From positions 45,360,099 through 45,423,378 of the forward strand of contig JBOZIK010000001.1 in the NCBI GenBank assembly GCA_051453625.1: 63,280 bases of DNA, read 5' to 3'. Below, piece by piece: positions 23,540 through 35,363 of the stretch. How positions within the stretch are numbered: position 1 is the stretch's first letter; every line of letters begins with the position of its first letter. The translations under genes were made by a program, and so were the position numbers. The notes below the pieces were generated by a model. It ran no database searches. It saw only the letters and a program-made list of their open reading frames with translations, and was not told the origin of the DNA. The DNA is from Welwitschia mirabilis (lineage: Eukaryota; Gnetophyta; Gnetopsida; Welwitschiales).

Positions 23540-26500
23540 GAAATAAAATTGAGAAGCACAGTGACCCAAGAATACTAGTAATAGACATAATTGTTGAAAA
23601 TGCCTGCAAAATAGGAGCTTTGGTAGATATATGAACGAGTATTAATCTCATTTCCATGACATATTCAAATAACTTGAAAGTCCTCAATTAACTCCATATA
23701 ATGGACAAGCCTACATGGCAGATGGTTCTACAGTAAAGCTAGAAGAAATAATGGAGAATTACTTAAAACTATAAGGGTTTGAATATCTAGTGAATTTAGT
23801 AGTCATAAAGACAAAAGGTAATACTCATCCTATCATCCTAGGAAGAACTTTAATGGCAATAGCTAACGCAACTATTTATTTCAAAAAAGATGTGATGAAT
23901 ATTAGTCTAAAAGATTTGGTATAACAAATCAAACTATCTAATGAGGTATAAATTAGACATTCCTATACTACCAAAGGGGATAGTGGTAACATGATCCTTA
24001 TTCAGTAAGCTTAATAATTATTAAAAGAACAAGAGGTTGAAATAAGAGACTACTCTTTGACTATTGAACTAGTAGAAAAAGAAGAGGAACTTGAGAAAAC
24101 CACTCTTGAAGAAGGTTTGGAATACATGAAAATTTAAAAATATATATATTTAATTTTCAATGAGAATTTGCCTCATTTTCAAAAGATAAAATTAAAAAGG
24201 ATGTTAGATAAATAGACTAATGCTTTTTCTTGGACCAATGAAGGTATTACTAGGGTAGACCCTATTATCTATCAACATAAAATTAATTTAGACACCATAG
24301 TAAAGCTTGTGAGATAACCAAAAAAGAGATGCAATCCTCATATGTAAGATGTGATCAAAAAGGAAATTTTAAGGCTATTAAAACTAGGATTCATATACCC
24401 TATTTCTAATTCAAAATGGATAAGTCTTGTAATAGTAGTTCCTAAGAAAAATAATAAATGGATAGTGTGCACATATTTTAGGCTATTGAACACTACTACC
24501 TATAAGGATAATTTTCCTTTATCCTTTGTGGATCAAGTTTGAGAAATAATTTTTGGTCATAAATAATACAATTTTTTGAATGGGTACAGTGGGTACAACC
24601 AAGTTTCAAATGCTTTAGAGAACCAAGCAAAAATACTTTTACTTGTAAATGGGGTACTTGTCCCTTTAAAGTTTTACCTTTTGGGTTATATAATGCACTA
24701 GCCACTTTTCAGAGGCTAGTGAATAGTATATTCCATGACATGATAGGAAGGTTAGTTGAGGTTTTTATGGATGACTTCTTCACCTTTAGAAATGATTTTT
24801 GAAGAAGCTTTGAAAAGACTAGAAGCTGTATTAACTCTGTATGAAGAAAAAAATTGAAATTAAGCTGGTTTAAAAGTCATCTTATGATGGTTGAAGGGCT
24901 TGTTTTAGACCATAGGATATTAATAAGAGGGATTAAAATTGATGATAAAAAACTAATGTCATCAAAGAAGTTTTCCTATCAACTAAACTAAGAGAACTAA
25001 AATCATTCTTGGGTCATGTGGTGTATTATAGAAGATTTACTACTAATGTTAGTAAAATTACTAAACCAGTAAGCAATCTTCTACAAAATGATGCACCCTA
25101 TGAATGGACCCAAAAATGCCCAAAAGATTTTTAAATTCTTAAATAATAAGTTGGTTGAGACCCCATTTTACAAAAACCAGATTGAGATAAAACCTTATAC
25201 ATTATGATTGATGCTTCACAATATGCTGTTGGTGTATTTTGGAATAGAAAGATGATGATTATAAACCCTATGCTATTGCTTACATATAAAAAATCTCAAT
25301 TCTACACAATAAAGCTACATAGTTACAGATAAAGAGATGCTAGACATGGTGGTAGCCTTAGATAATTTTAGGCATTAGGTCTTTGGTTACAAAGTTAAAA
25401 TTCATACAAATTATAGTGCCATATAGTTTTTAGTGAATAAGAAAGAAGAAAATTCTTATATCATAATATGGATACTTTTGATGCAGGAATTTGATTTGAA
25501 GATAATAGACAAGAATGGGACAGAGAATGTGATGGCTGATCACCTATCTAGATTGGAATTCCTTGAAGAGGCTAAACAAATGAACATCCAAAATCATTTC
25601 CCTGATGATCATTTAGCAAGTTTGCAATAAGCACCTTCGTTTACAAATATTTCTAACTTCTTAGTAAGTAAAAAGTCACGTCCTTATCTAAACTACTATG
25701 AGAAAAAAAGGTTGTTAAGAGAAGTGAAAGATTGTATATAGAAGAATAAAATCCTCTTCTAATTTTGTAAGGATGATGTCATTAGGAGATGTGTTGGAGA
25801 GCCTAATTAGAAGGATCTTCTGCAAATTTTTGATGTATAGCAAGGAGGAGGTCATTATGGAGGAAAAAGAATTGCTATAAAAATTCTCAGTGTAGGATAT
25901 TATTGGTTTTTTCTATTTAAGGACTCTTTTAACTATACCAAAGGATGTGATAAGTGTCAAAGAGAGGGAGCACAGTTAAAGGTGATGGAAATGCCCCAAC
26001 AATGGATTTAAGCCTTGAAACCTTTTGATGTCTAGGGAATAGATTTCATTAGATCCATTAATCCAAAATCCTATAGAAAAGAGTACATTCTGGTCTATGT
26101 GGATTATTTGACTAAATGGACTAAATCCAAGGCTGTTCCTAACTATTCTACTAAAACCGTATTTAAATTCCTATCTAGCAGTAGCTTTTACTAGTTTGGT
26201 ATGCTTAGGAGTCTTATAGCAGATAAAGGGACCCATATCACTAGTCAAGCCATTCAAAAGTTCTTGTCTAAGTATGGAGTCCATTATAAACTCTCTTTTG
26301 CTTATCATCCTTAGTCCAACGATTATTGCTGAGGTTACAAATAAGGAGTTAAATCAAATTTTAACAAAAATAGTGAACACTAAATGAACCAATTGGGCAT
26401 CTAAACTTACTGAAGCTTTATGAGCCTATAGGAGTTAAGAAAACAATGTTGATTTCACACCCTATGAGTTAGTCTATGGTAAAAAGGTAACTTTACCTAT

Positions 26501-26838
26501 TGAATTAAGAATAAAATCTTATAAATTGGCTAAACAATTAGATCATAATCTAGATAAATCTCAAAAAGAATGGATCCAGACATAAATAAATTAGATGAAG
26601 ATAGAAGAAACACCCTAATAAGAATTGAATTGATCTAAAAATAAGTAAAAGAGTGGTACAAAAATAATGTTCATAAAAATAATTTTAAAATTAGAGATAA
26701 AGTCTTGGTTTTCAATCCTAAATATATATCCTTAAAACAAAAGTATAACAAAAAATGGATTGGACCATATACTTTAATAAAAATTTTACTTGATAGAGTA
26801 ATGGAAGTGTTAAATGAAGAAACTAAAGACATGTATCA
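23540..26838 (+). pseudogene. Element A pol (PR-RT-RH-INT) remnant
   Basis: Protease near 23620: A-L-V-D-I, stop, T-S-I-N (Gly of DIGTS lost to TGA). RT near 24430: V-I-V-V-P-K-K-N-N-K-W then Y-K-D-N-F-P-L-S-F-V-D-Q, with the catalytic V-F-M-D-D-F-F at 24760. RNase H near 25200-25430. Integrase: the HHCC finger G-G-H-Y-G-G-K-R to C-D-K-C-Q-R-E at 25850-25970, W/stop-G-I-D-F-I at 26035 and A-D-K-G-T-H-I at 26220 for the catalytic core. The C-terminal part (26705 on) has W-I-G-P-Y-T-L and runs into a gap. RT-RH-INT order makes it Ty3/gypsy. Stops and frameshifts are frequent. Confidence 0.85.
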
Positions 26839-27809
26839 NNNNNNNNNNNNNNNNNNNNNNNNNNNNNNNNNNNNNNNNNNNNNNNNNNNNNNNNNNNNNN
26901 NNNNNNNNNNNNNNNNNNNNNNNNNNNNNNNNNNNNNNNNNNNNNNNNNNNNNNNNNNNNNNNNNNNNNNNNNNNNNNNNNNNNNNNNNNNNNNNNNNNN
27001 NNNNNNNNNNNNNNNNNNNNNNNNNNNNNNNNNNNNNNNNNNNNNNNNNNNNNNNNNNNNNNNNNNNNNNNNNNNNNNNNNNNNNNNNNNNNNNNNNNNN
27101 NNNNNNNNNNNNNNNNNNNNNNNNNNNNNNNNNNNNNNNNNNNNNNNNNNNNNNNNNNNNNNNNNNNNNNNNNNNNNNNNNNNNNNNNNNNNNNNNNNNN
27201 NNNNNNNNNNNNNNNNNNNNNNNNNNNNNNNNNNNNNNNNNNNNNNNNNNNNNNNNNNNNNNNNNNNNNNNNNNNNNNNNNNNNNNNNNNNNNNNNNNNN
27301 NNNNNNNNNNNNNNNNNNNNNNNNNNNNNNNNNNNNNNNNNNNNNNNNNNNNNNNNNNNNNNNNNNNNNNNNNNNNNNNNNNNNNNNNNNNNNNNNNNNN
27401 NNNNNNNNNNNNNNNNNNNNNNNNNNNNNNNNNNNNNNNNNNNNNNNNNNNNNNNNNNNNNNNNNNNNNNNNNNNNNNNNNNNNNNNNNNNNNNNNNNNN
27501 NNNNNNNNNNNNNNNNNNNNNNNNNNNNNNNNNNNNNNNNNNNNNNNNNNNNNNNNNNNNNNNNNNNNNNNNNNNNNNNNNNNNNNNNNNNNNNNNNNNN
27601 NNNNNNNNNNNNNNNNNNNNNNNNNNNNNNNNNNNNNNNNNNNNNNNNNNNNNNNNNNNNNNNNNNNNNNNNNNNNNNNNNNNNNNNNNNNNNNNNNNNN
27701 NNNNNNNNNNNNNNNNNNNNNNNNNNNNNNNNNNNNNNNNNNNNNNNNNNNNNNNNNNNNNNNNNNNNNNNNNNNNNNNNNNNNNNNNNNNNNNNNNNNN
27801 NNNNNNNNN
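26839..27809. other. Assembly gap (971 N) at the end of element A integrase
   Basis: Left of the gap is the integrase C-terminus; right of it is the non-coding start of the element's 3' region, which aligns inversely with element B near 52.6 kb. The N length is not necessarily the true size. Confidence 0.9.
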
Positions 27810-28611
27810 TGTCTTCTTGGCAGGTAAAAGCATATCTTATAAGAATCAGTAAGACTTCAAGAAGCATGAAGTTATAAATAGTAAGAATGACTAGATTATG
27901 AAGAAAAATAAAGGTACCTGTAAAATAATTTATTTTGTTCTATATGAGAAAAGAAAAAAATAAAAAAAGAGCAATGTCCTATCATAAGTATTCCCGAAAA
28001 AAATTCCCAAGAGGGGCCTTTGGTAGTGTAATAAGGTAGCAGTGAGAACTCCACTAAGGGATTAGTTGACTATGATTAGGGTTTATAACTCTGTAAGTCC
28101 TTATTCCTATGGTAATGATTGGACTCTCCTTGTTGCAAGAATCGTTCTTAAAATAAAGCTCTTTTGCTTGAAATTATAAAAAAGATAATCAATCTCTAAG
28201 TATTATTTGAGGAGTGGTTAGCCTCTAATATTTTCTTTAAACTAAGTGAACCCCAAAAGAAAAATAAATATCACACAACATATCATTGTTTTATTTCAAC
28301 ATTCAGAACATTTAAATAGGTGTATATTTCTTCTACTTATTTTTAAGCAATAATATTTTTTGAAGATAAAAGAGCTTAACATTCAATAGATTTTTATAAA
28401 TTGGCATAACAAAAATAAGTATTAGAATAAAAGCAACTAAAGCTTATAATAAAATACTTTTATTTATAGCTCATGACAATCCTTACGTTTTGTTTTCAAA
28501 TAAAAATAAATTTAACTAGGAAATGCATTTATTTTGAAAAAGTAGGAAAAGCAAAATAAATAGCAACTAAAAAGAAAAGGTGAAATCATCTAAACTCAAT
28601 CTTATAAATCT
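27810..28611 (+). other. Element A 3' region, non-coding spacer
   Basis: No conserved protein was seen, but the DNA matches element B in reverse between about 52.0 and 52.7 kb (for example gtcctatcataag, gtgtaataaggtagc, aggagtggttag). It is therefore part of the element rather than host sequence. Confidence 0.65.
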
Positions 28612-29034
28612 AAGAAAAACTGCCTCCTATCCTCATATGACTAGATCTTTCTATGAAGCAGTGTCAGAAGTCAGTAAGAATTCCAATCTCTACATCATGC
28701 ACATTTCAGAAGTTCTGATAAGCTGAGTCATCCTAGGGTCCATACCTTTTCAAGTAATCCTCATCAAAGAAGAGAGAAAAGAGGCTTAATACTAGATTAT
28801 TACCTTCAATTTACTATACTTATAACTCTAGCTCATGAATTTGACTTGTAAACTACCCTAAATATGCATCATACCTATTGGACTCATTAGTTAGGGTAAA
28901 ACTTAGCTCAACAGCCTAGATTCTCAAATACTCTGTACATAGGTGATGAACCATAGGGCCAAAGCAAGGTGGAATTTATCCATGGTCGAATTAATTCCTT
29001 TCATTCTCATAGAGGATGTCATCTAAGCATTGAA
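28612..29034 (-). pseudogene. Element A antisense accessory ORF, C-terminal part
   Basis: The minus strand, ignoring stops, reads H-H-L-C-T-E-Y-L-R-I then V-E-L-S-F-T-L-T-N-E-S-N-R-Y-D-A-Y-L-G, S-Q-I-H-E-L-E-L and V-E-I-G-I-L-T-D-F. The same protein appears on the opposite relative strand in element B (V-H-Y-L-Y-A-K-Y-L-R-I, L-T-N-E-F-N-R-Y-D-A-F-L-G, N-H-I-H-E-I-E-L). Substitutions are conservative although most of the DNA has decayed, suggesting it was once under protein-level selection. It is the continuation of 35594-35786, separated by element D. No known domain was recognised; antisense ORFs after pol are reported in some Tat-lineage elements. Confidence 0.6.
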
Positions 29035-29272
29035 TTTTAGGTCTAACAAATCCATTATGCACAAATCAGGCCATGATTAAGAGTCCAAAGGTCTCCTAGA
29101 AAGCAGATGTAATATACCATTCAAAAAGCTCACTTTTAATATTAAAATTAAGGGGTTTAAGTATCTTTAAAATACAATGAAATATGGAAGGATGGGTAAT
29201 GGGAGAGAAAAATTAGGGAGTGGTTTTAACAACCACTTAGTTATGGAGTTTGATCCACAAAAATGTTAAACA
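29035..29272 (-). repeat. Element D left (3') LTR
   Basis: It shares caaatccattatgca, gatgtaatataccattcaa and gtggttttaacaaccactta with the two other copies. It is followed on the plus strand by aacccctac, i.e. a purine tract (gtagggg) upstream on the minus strand, fitting a polypurine tract before a 3' LTR. Confidence 0.75.
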
Positions 29273-29283
29273 AACCCCTACTT

Positions 29284-29313
29284 GATGTTAAATTTCATGT
29301 GAAATTTAACATC
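29284..29313. repeat. Near-perfect 14-bp-arm palindrome
   Basis: gatgttaaatttca and its reverse complement are separated by two bases. It lies just inside the 3' LTR of element D. Confidence 0.9.
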
Positions 29314-29379
29314 ACAATTGATAAGAGATGGTTGGAACAAGCCTTTAACCTAGCTTAAGTAACTAGGAACATTCACTCA

Positions 29380-29490
29380 GAATAAAATGGAATAACTTGG
29401 AACAAAGTGAAATAACTTAGAACAACTCAAGACAAGGTGGAATAACTTGGGACAACTCAAGACAAAGTGCGATAACTTGGGATAACACAG
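29380..29490. repeat. Short tandem array, ~30-bp units
   Basis: Repeats of the phrase ggaataacttgggacaactc aagacaaagtg occur about three to four times with small changes, inside element D. Confidence 0.8.
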
Positions 29491-30289
29491 ACTAACTGCA
29501 ACCATGTGGACTAACCATAACAAGGAACACACCCTAGAAATGGAACACACACAAGAAATTTTTATATAAAACAATATTACAAGAAGTATTCCATACCACT
29601 TCTTATAGTATCATTTTACATAAAATTGCATATCACATAAATTAATTGGGACAAGCCCCCAACCTAACTTTTACTCGGTGGGAGTTGGTAAATTTTACCT
29701 CATAAAATACAATATTTATGCCCCTCTAAAACAATAATTTCTTTCATAATGATGTTTCTACAAAATGATAATAATAACTCAGGTTGCTCTTAATGACAAC
29801 ATTTTACACACCTCTTTGATGTGTGCACTATTAAATTTTATGTCACACATCTTACAAAGCCATCTTCAAATTTACATAGGAGATCTCTTCTTATCCCCTC
29901 TTAAATAAAGTACCATATTCCTCCTTACATGGTCCTTAGGGTTTATTGCTTTACCCTTTTTCACTCTATCGCCTTAAAGAGTGAAACAAAAAACACATGG
30001 ACTTAATTTTAGTGTGCCTCACAACAATTTTAGGTCACACTAGTAAACAATGGCTATTTCAAAAGGGGATACATGTGCCTTCTTCTATTCTAGAACACCA
30101 TTACATAAAATGAAATTTTACAAAAAAAGGATTTTACAAAATACTTAAAATAGTTTGTTGGCATAAAAAGGAGTTTCAACTCACCCTCTTGGAAATAATG
30201 GATCTTTTTTCTTTAAAAAATAAGTTACCGAGAAAAATAATGAAATGTAAGGGAAGAAAGAGAATTAAACCAATTTGTTTTCATTAATG

Positions 30290-30744
30290 CTCAGCCAAAT
30301 GCCTCACTCGGACATCACAGATGCCGAGACCACCAACTTGATGCACCAAATTGGCTGGCCACATTACTATTTCTTAAGAACATCAATCCATTTCCATTTT
30401 ATTGCCCAAAAAGTATTGAGGCACTAAAGCTTTTTAGACTGAGCATTCTGTCCTTTCTCTTGGATTCCCAAACTAGGTTATTTATGACATAGAGTCAGGC
30501 TAGTCTAGAGACCAAAAAACTTTCTAAAGATTATAGGGACCGTAGGGTATGGCAAGGGGACCATAACAGAGTCATCCATAGACCACAGATTGAATGCTGG
30601 AATGTTATTCTAGATGGCGTTCATCCCCACGATGCAGAAATCACTAGATGAATAGAAAATAATGTGTGATATTCCAAGATCCATGATGGTTTTTTGTGTC
30701 CAGCCCATGAAGAAGTCACTGATGATGCAGACTAGATTTATCAT
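30290..30744 (-). pseudogene. Captured UDP-glycosyltransferase fragment (N-terminal half)
   Basis: The minus strand reads C-I-I-S-D-F-F-M-G-W-T-Q, then L-G-I-S-H-I-I-F-Y-S-S-S-D-F, M-N-A-I, a stop, N-N-I-P, and V-P-L-P-Y-P-T-V-P-I-I. Further on come L-N-T-F-W-A-I-K-W-K-W-I-D and C-G-Q-P-I-W. These follow the acceptor-binding half of plant family-1 glycosyltransferases (UGT89-like): I-S-D-F-F-L-G-W, then L-G-I-P, then N-S/T-F-x-x-L-E, then V-W-A-V-G-P. The sugar-donor PSPG box is absent. Several stops show a dead copy. It sits inside element D between LTRs in the element's own orientation, so it was probably captured by the retroelement rather than being a local gene. Confidence 0.6.
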
Positions 30745-31137
30745 TTATTATTATGCGAAAACCCTATAAGTTTGACACGCACTGATATCAAGATTTTTAG
30801 TGATTTCAGATACATGATTTTCTCTACAATTATGCTATTTGAAAGCCATGCTAGGGTTTTTCTTAAGGCTTAAGAAAGGGCTACAAGAGTATCATTTCTT
30901 GTAAGCGGATCACATTTCATGTGCTTTACCATAACTGTGTCTGGTCCCACTGGATACCACGTTCTTCCTATGATTCTAAAGAGAAAAATGATGAACATCA
31001 TTATCATGATATATCTAAGAAGCATTTTCTAAGATTGATAGATCACCATCACCATTTTTGTAGCATTTTCTGCATCTGAACCAAAATAATTATAGGATTG
31101 GAAGAAAATGCCATGAAGCATGAATTCCTTTAACTAG

Positions 31138-31150
31138 CTCCGATACCAAT
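31138..31150 (-). other. Primer-binding site of element D (initiator Met tRNA)
   Basis: The minus strand reads attggtatcggagc directly after the LTR end ...gatccaaca. It matches the widespread plant primer site TGGTATCAGAGC with one change. Confidence 0.8.
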
Positions 31151-31387
31151 TGTTGGATCTAACAAATCCATTATGCATAGATCAGCCATGACTGAGAGCC
31201 TAAATGTCTCCTAGGGAGCGGATGTGATATACCATTCAAAAAGCTCACTTTTGATATTAAAATTGAGGGGTTTAAATACCCTTAAAATACAATAAAATAG
31301 GTAAGGATAAGTAATGGAAGAGGAAAATTAGGAAGTGGTTTTAACAACCACTTAATTATGGAGTTTAACCCTTAAAAATATTCAACA
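31151..31387 (-). repeat. Element D middle LTR
   Basis: It starts and ends TG..CA when read on the minus strand (tgttgaat...gatccaaca). It is followed by the primer site on its left and by aacct plus a gap on its right. It could be the 5' LTR of one D copy and the 3' LTR of a tandem second copy. Confidence 0.75.
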
Positions 31388-31392
31388 AACCT

Positions 31393-31492
31393 NNNNNNNN
31401 NNNNNNNNNNNNNNNNNNNNNNNNNNNNNNNNNNNNNNNNNNNNNNNNNNNNNNNNNNNNNNNNNNNNNNNNNNNNNNNNNNNNNNNNNNNN
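31393..31492. other. Assembly gap (100 N) between element D LTR and element E gag
   Basis: A round 100-N gap of unknown size. The pol and 3' LTR of element E should lie here if E was complete. Confidence 0.85.
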
Positions 31493-31539
31493 ATTAGGTA
31501 TTTCCATAATTTTGAGTACCTTGGGTTTTTTTGTAAACT

Positions 31540-33020
31540 TTTCAAAAGGGTAAGCTTATGCTCACGTTTTTCATCAAGGATTTTAAATGATTATTGAAAG
31601 TTGAATTGTTGTTAAGCCTATCAAGCCAAGGGGTAGTTTGTTGAGAAGGATTTTTCTTTTTCTTTTTTCCAAGACAAGGTAAATTGTAATCTTCTAATAT
31701 TTCAATGTCCTCTTCATATTCTTCTTTATCATTTCTAAAGTTATTTTGAAAGGTGGAAGGTTTACATGGAGGAGGGTTTGTTTCTTGTCCACTTCTTGTC
31801 ACAACCTTACAATCTTTTCTTAATTCATTTGGATTTGATAAAGGTTGTATTGTCAAAGTTCCTTGAGGTTTTTGGTTTGCCAACATTGTTTGTTGAAGAA
31901 TGTTTATTAAGTTTTTAAGTTTGGCATTTGTCTCTTCATGAGATCTTCTAATTTCATCCATAAGTTTTATGATGATATCATTTAGATGTTGGTAGTTGGA
32001 TGAACTTTATGGGTAGTTTGCATTTTCGAATCAGTTTCTAAAAGGTTGAGAATTATTTTAAAAATGAGTGTTCAACCTCAGTTGTGCTTGATTTTGGTTT
32101 TGGAAGTTTTGAGAGGTTTGGTTGAAAGCAAAATCTTCTTCTCGTATTCTTTCTTTGTATGTTGGTAAAAGAGGATAGTTTTTAGTAACATAATAATTAT
32201 CCTCACATAAATCATAGGTTTGCACAACATTTCTCTCAGTTGCGGATTTGACATCTAAAATCATTTTTGCATACTTCTCTAAGGTTGTTGTAAAATTTTT
32301 CATGGAATTTGTAGGATTGGATTCTATCTCTTTTTGTTGTTTAACCTCTTTTAAGTCCTTGATGAGTTGGCCTACAATTTGATTTTCTTTAGGTATTGAT
32401 CAGGTTTGACTAACCTCTACAAGTTCTTCTAATTTTGTCTAGGCATCTTCTAGTGTAAGGTTCATGAGGTTTTCACCATAAAAAAAATCTACAAGTTTTT
32501 TTGTGTGGGGAGTTAATCCACTATAAAAATAGTCTAGTTGTTCTATTCTTGAAAAATCATCTACTGGATTAGAATGGATTGCTATGAAGAAATGTTTGTA
32601 AGTGGAGGAATAATCTTCATTTGGTTTTTGTTGAAATTTCATTACCTCTTTTCTCCTCTTTCTCATATTTTTTCACTCATAAATATTTTTACAAAAGTTT
32701 CTTTGACTTGATCCCAAGTTTTTAAGCTTTTGTAGGGTATGGTTTTTAACCAAAGTTTTTCTCTATCCTTTAATGGCATGGGAAAAATTATCATATATGT
32801 CTTATCACTAATTTTTTTCTTCCTATTTCCTGGTGCAAGGATTAGTTGTTCAATATCTACAATGTGTTAAAGGGGATCCTTATCATTTCTCCACTAAAAG
32901 TTAGGTAGGCATGTAAATTTTTAAGCTCAACATCATCTCCTGGGGGTAGGTCAAAAGGTGTTTGAATTTCTCTTTTCTTATTTGCTAATAATTCCCTCAG
33001 GGTAAAATTTGTATTAGGGA
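31540..33020 (-). pseudogene. Element E gag remnant (Athila-type)
   Basis: Open pieces on the minus strand: 32666-32439 with E-Q-L-D-Y-F-Y-S-G-L-T-P-H-T-K-K-L-V and L-E-D-A, the retrotransposon-gag signature of Athila-like elements; 32303-32058 with T-Y-D-L-C-E-D-N-Y-Y-V-T-K, a degraded zinc knuckle (usual C-x-x-C-G-G-x-H lost); and 31961-31542, a charged linker with V-T-R-S-G, often seen before the protease. Upstream, F-D-L-P-P-G-D-D-V-E-L-K fits the gag N-terminal part. Confidence 0.75.
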
Positions 33021-33725
33021 TCGAAGATCGTATGACTTATTTTTACTTATAGGAGGCACTCGACATTGTGAATTGGTTCTCTCCTTTTATAGGGTTTTCA
33101 TCAGAAAATTTAACTCAGAAAAAATAAATTCAAAAGGAGGTTTGGAGATCACTTTTTTGATTTATTTTTTATATTCACTAGTCCTTCTTTGATTTTTTTT
33201 CTATCAACAGCTTTTCTCTTTGATATCTCTTCTCTATGTTGACCATATCACAACATCCTATAGATAGCAAACAATAGAAAATAGATAAAATGTAATAAAT
33301 TGCCATCCTGTTTGTCATGGGGACAACAGAAGGGATGACACACACAGAAACCAGAAAAATAGAAATAGAACTAAAATTAAAAGAAAAATCAAAAAACACA
33401 GAAAATAGGATTGTCGTCCACCTAGTTGTTTAGACTTCACAAGAGATAATTAAAATTAATTTATTTTAGAAAAATCGAAATTCAAAAGTAAAACTAAAAG
33501 TAAAAATAGCACACTGTCATCCTGACTGTCGTGGGGACGACAGAGGGGACAACTACTCTTTTTCTATTAAAAATCAAAACTGAAGAACTGCACACAGAAA
33601 ATCTACAGCTCCTAATAAAATACAACACCAAACAGATAAATAACCGAACAGCGGTCCGATATATTCACCTGAATAACGACAACCCTTGTACTCCTCAATA
33701 GCCTTCCTTGGTAACAACGCCAAAA
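33021..33725 (-). other. Element E leader between primer site and gag
   Basis: Immediately after the LTR the minus strand reads ttttggcgttgttaccaagg, resembling the tRNA-Asp-type primer site TGGCGCCGTTGCCGGGG of Athila-like elements after several C-to-T changes. The leader contains two copies of a motif also present in the LTR (gtcatcctgactgtcgtggg at about 33513 and a variant at about 33304). Confidence 0.65.
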
Positions 33726-34754
33726 TGTTGCAGTGTGTATTTATGCAAGCTTTTACATTTAAAGAGATCCTATCATTTATAACCAAAATAGATATTTTAC
33801 ACAATCCATCACCCTAGTATTAATGGGAGTAAACCCGAAATGTCATATTCACATTGAAGTCGATAAGACTTAGTTTGCTTTGTAAATAATATAGAAACCA
33901 GAAATAAATAACAAATGCAAAGAAATAAAGTACAATACACAATGCAAGATGCAACTATTCTAAATGCAAATGCAAAATGAACTAATACTACTTGCTTTTA
34001 TCTTTAACAAATGCTGCCCTTGATAATCTATATCACCCAAGAAATTGTCATCAGATCAAGGGTAACATAGACTATAAGGGTCATCAAAGAAGCTAACATG
34101 CAAACATGAAAATAAAACAAGGTTTATATTAAGAAAGAGTAAAAAGCATTTTGGTTACAAAACAGTCGGTCTCAATGGAGGATACATAGTCCTTCACCAA
34201 GTGCACGTCTTTCTGCAACACTCAAGGTGGATCTCCCACCCTTCGATCTCCTGTCACGAGAATTTTTAGTGTAAGGAAGGAGGATTATTTATAATAACAC
34301 ATAGCAGAAAAAGACAAATGGTAGGTGTAAAAAGGCGTGCTTATTTACAAGTTAGAAATGGATGAGACAGTCAGGGGTTATTGTTGGAGTTGGTTACATG
34401 TCAGTGTCATCCGGATGACATTGGGGATGACAGCACATTATAAAATATTCTCAGAATGATGATTTAGCAATCCACATCAGTAGTCATTGTCATGTCTGCC
34501 GTGGGGATGATGAAGGGTACGACGGTCTTCTTTGATTTTTTTTAAGAGAACTTAGCATTTTTGTTAATAATCCTTCTTCAAAGCTCTGTGCATCAGAAAG
34601 TGCCTTTAATATATTAATTTGGCTAAGAATCACACATTTCTGAGATTTCCTCTTGTATCTCCAAAATCCTCAGAATTACACCTAAACATGCATAAAAGTC
34701 CTGTAAAATAACTCATAAAATCCCATCAAATAATCACAAATTGGCAGTGCAACA
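33726..34754 (-). repeat. Element E 5' LTR
   Basis: It is 1029 bp and begins TGTTGCA and ends TGCAACA on the minus strand, a perfect 7-bp terminal inverted repeat. It is directly followed by the primer site. It carries two more copies of the TGTCATCC...GGGGATGACAG motif near 34403 and 34490. Confidence 0.8.
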
Positions 34755-35363
34755 TATTTCTTTTCTCAAAATGGCATTGCTTCTCTGACCTGTCATCCAT
34801 GTTTTGATCTTCGAAATGCTTTGACCACATAGTCCTTTCTACCTTCTATGTGATCTTCTTTTGTTACTTGTATCCCTCCTTTCTTTTATTTGCTACTGTG
34901 GTTCATCTATAATCCCTTCTATCTACTAATGGCCTTTTCTCTGTGTTAGTGGATGAGGCCTTCTAAGATGTCTTCTTTTGATGCCATATCTTTGTTTCCT
35001 TTTTTAGCACAAATTTTTTCATTCCAAATCAAAATGGCAAAGTTTGTTATCTCTTTCTCTCCATTCCCATGTGTTCTTTTCTCCAAATTAAGGTTTGCTT
35101 TCTTCTCTACTTAGAAGACCCCAAAGATTTCCCAAAAAGAGACTGAGTCTTACCATTTTGAACATTGGGTCACTAAACAGAAACCTAGTATACTGGATTC
35201 TCATCTTTCACCTACTTCTAATGCTCCTCTAGCAAAGACTGTGATTTCGGGGTTTTGTCACTTTTTGAGAAACCTCAACCATAAACATGTTAAACGAGAT
35301 CTAATACACTAGCTTCTTCCATTGTTCCAGTGTTAATCTTTACTTGTCAAAGTTCCATGGAAT
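34755..35363. other. Element D internal remnant right of E
   Basis: About 0.6 kb between the E LTR and the right D LTR. No reading frame or family was recognised. Confidence 0.4.

Larger units (their letters stand above)
31493..34754 (-). mobile_element. Element E: Athila-like gypsy, 5' part only
   Basis: Read on the minus strand: a 5' LTR (34754 to 33726), a primer site (tttggcgttgttaccaagg), an untranslated leader and a gag remnant running into the gap at 31492. No pol or 3' LTR is visible. It lies within element D, making the fourth layer of nesting (C, A, D, E). The right-flank 5-mer is TATTT, but the left partner is lost in the gap. Confidence 0.7.
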
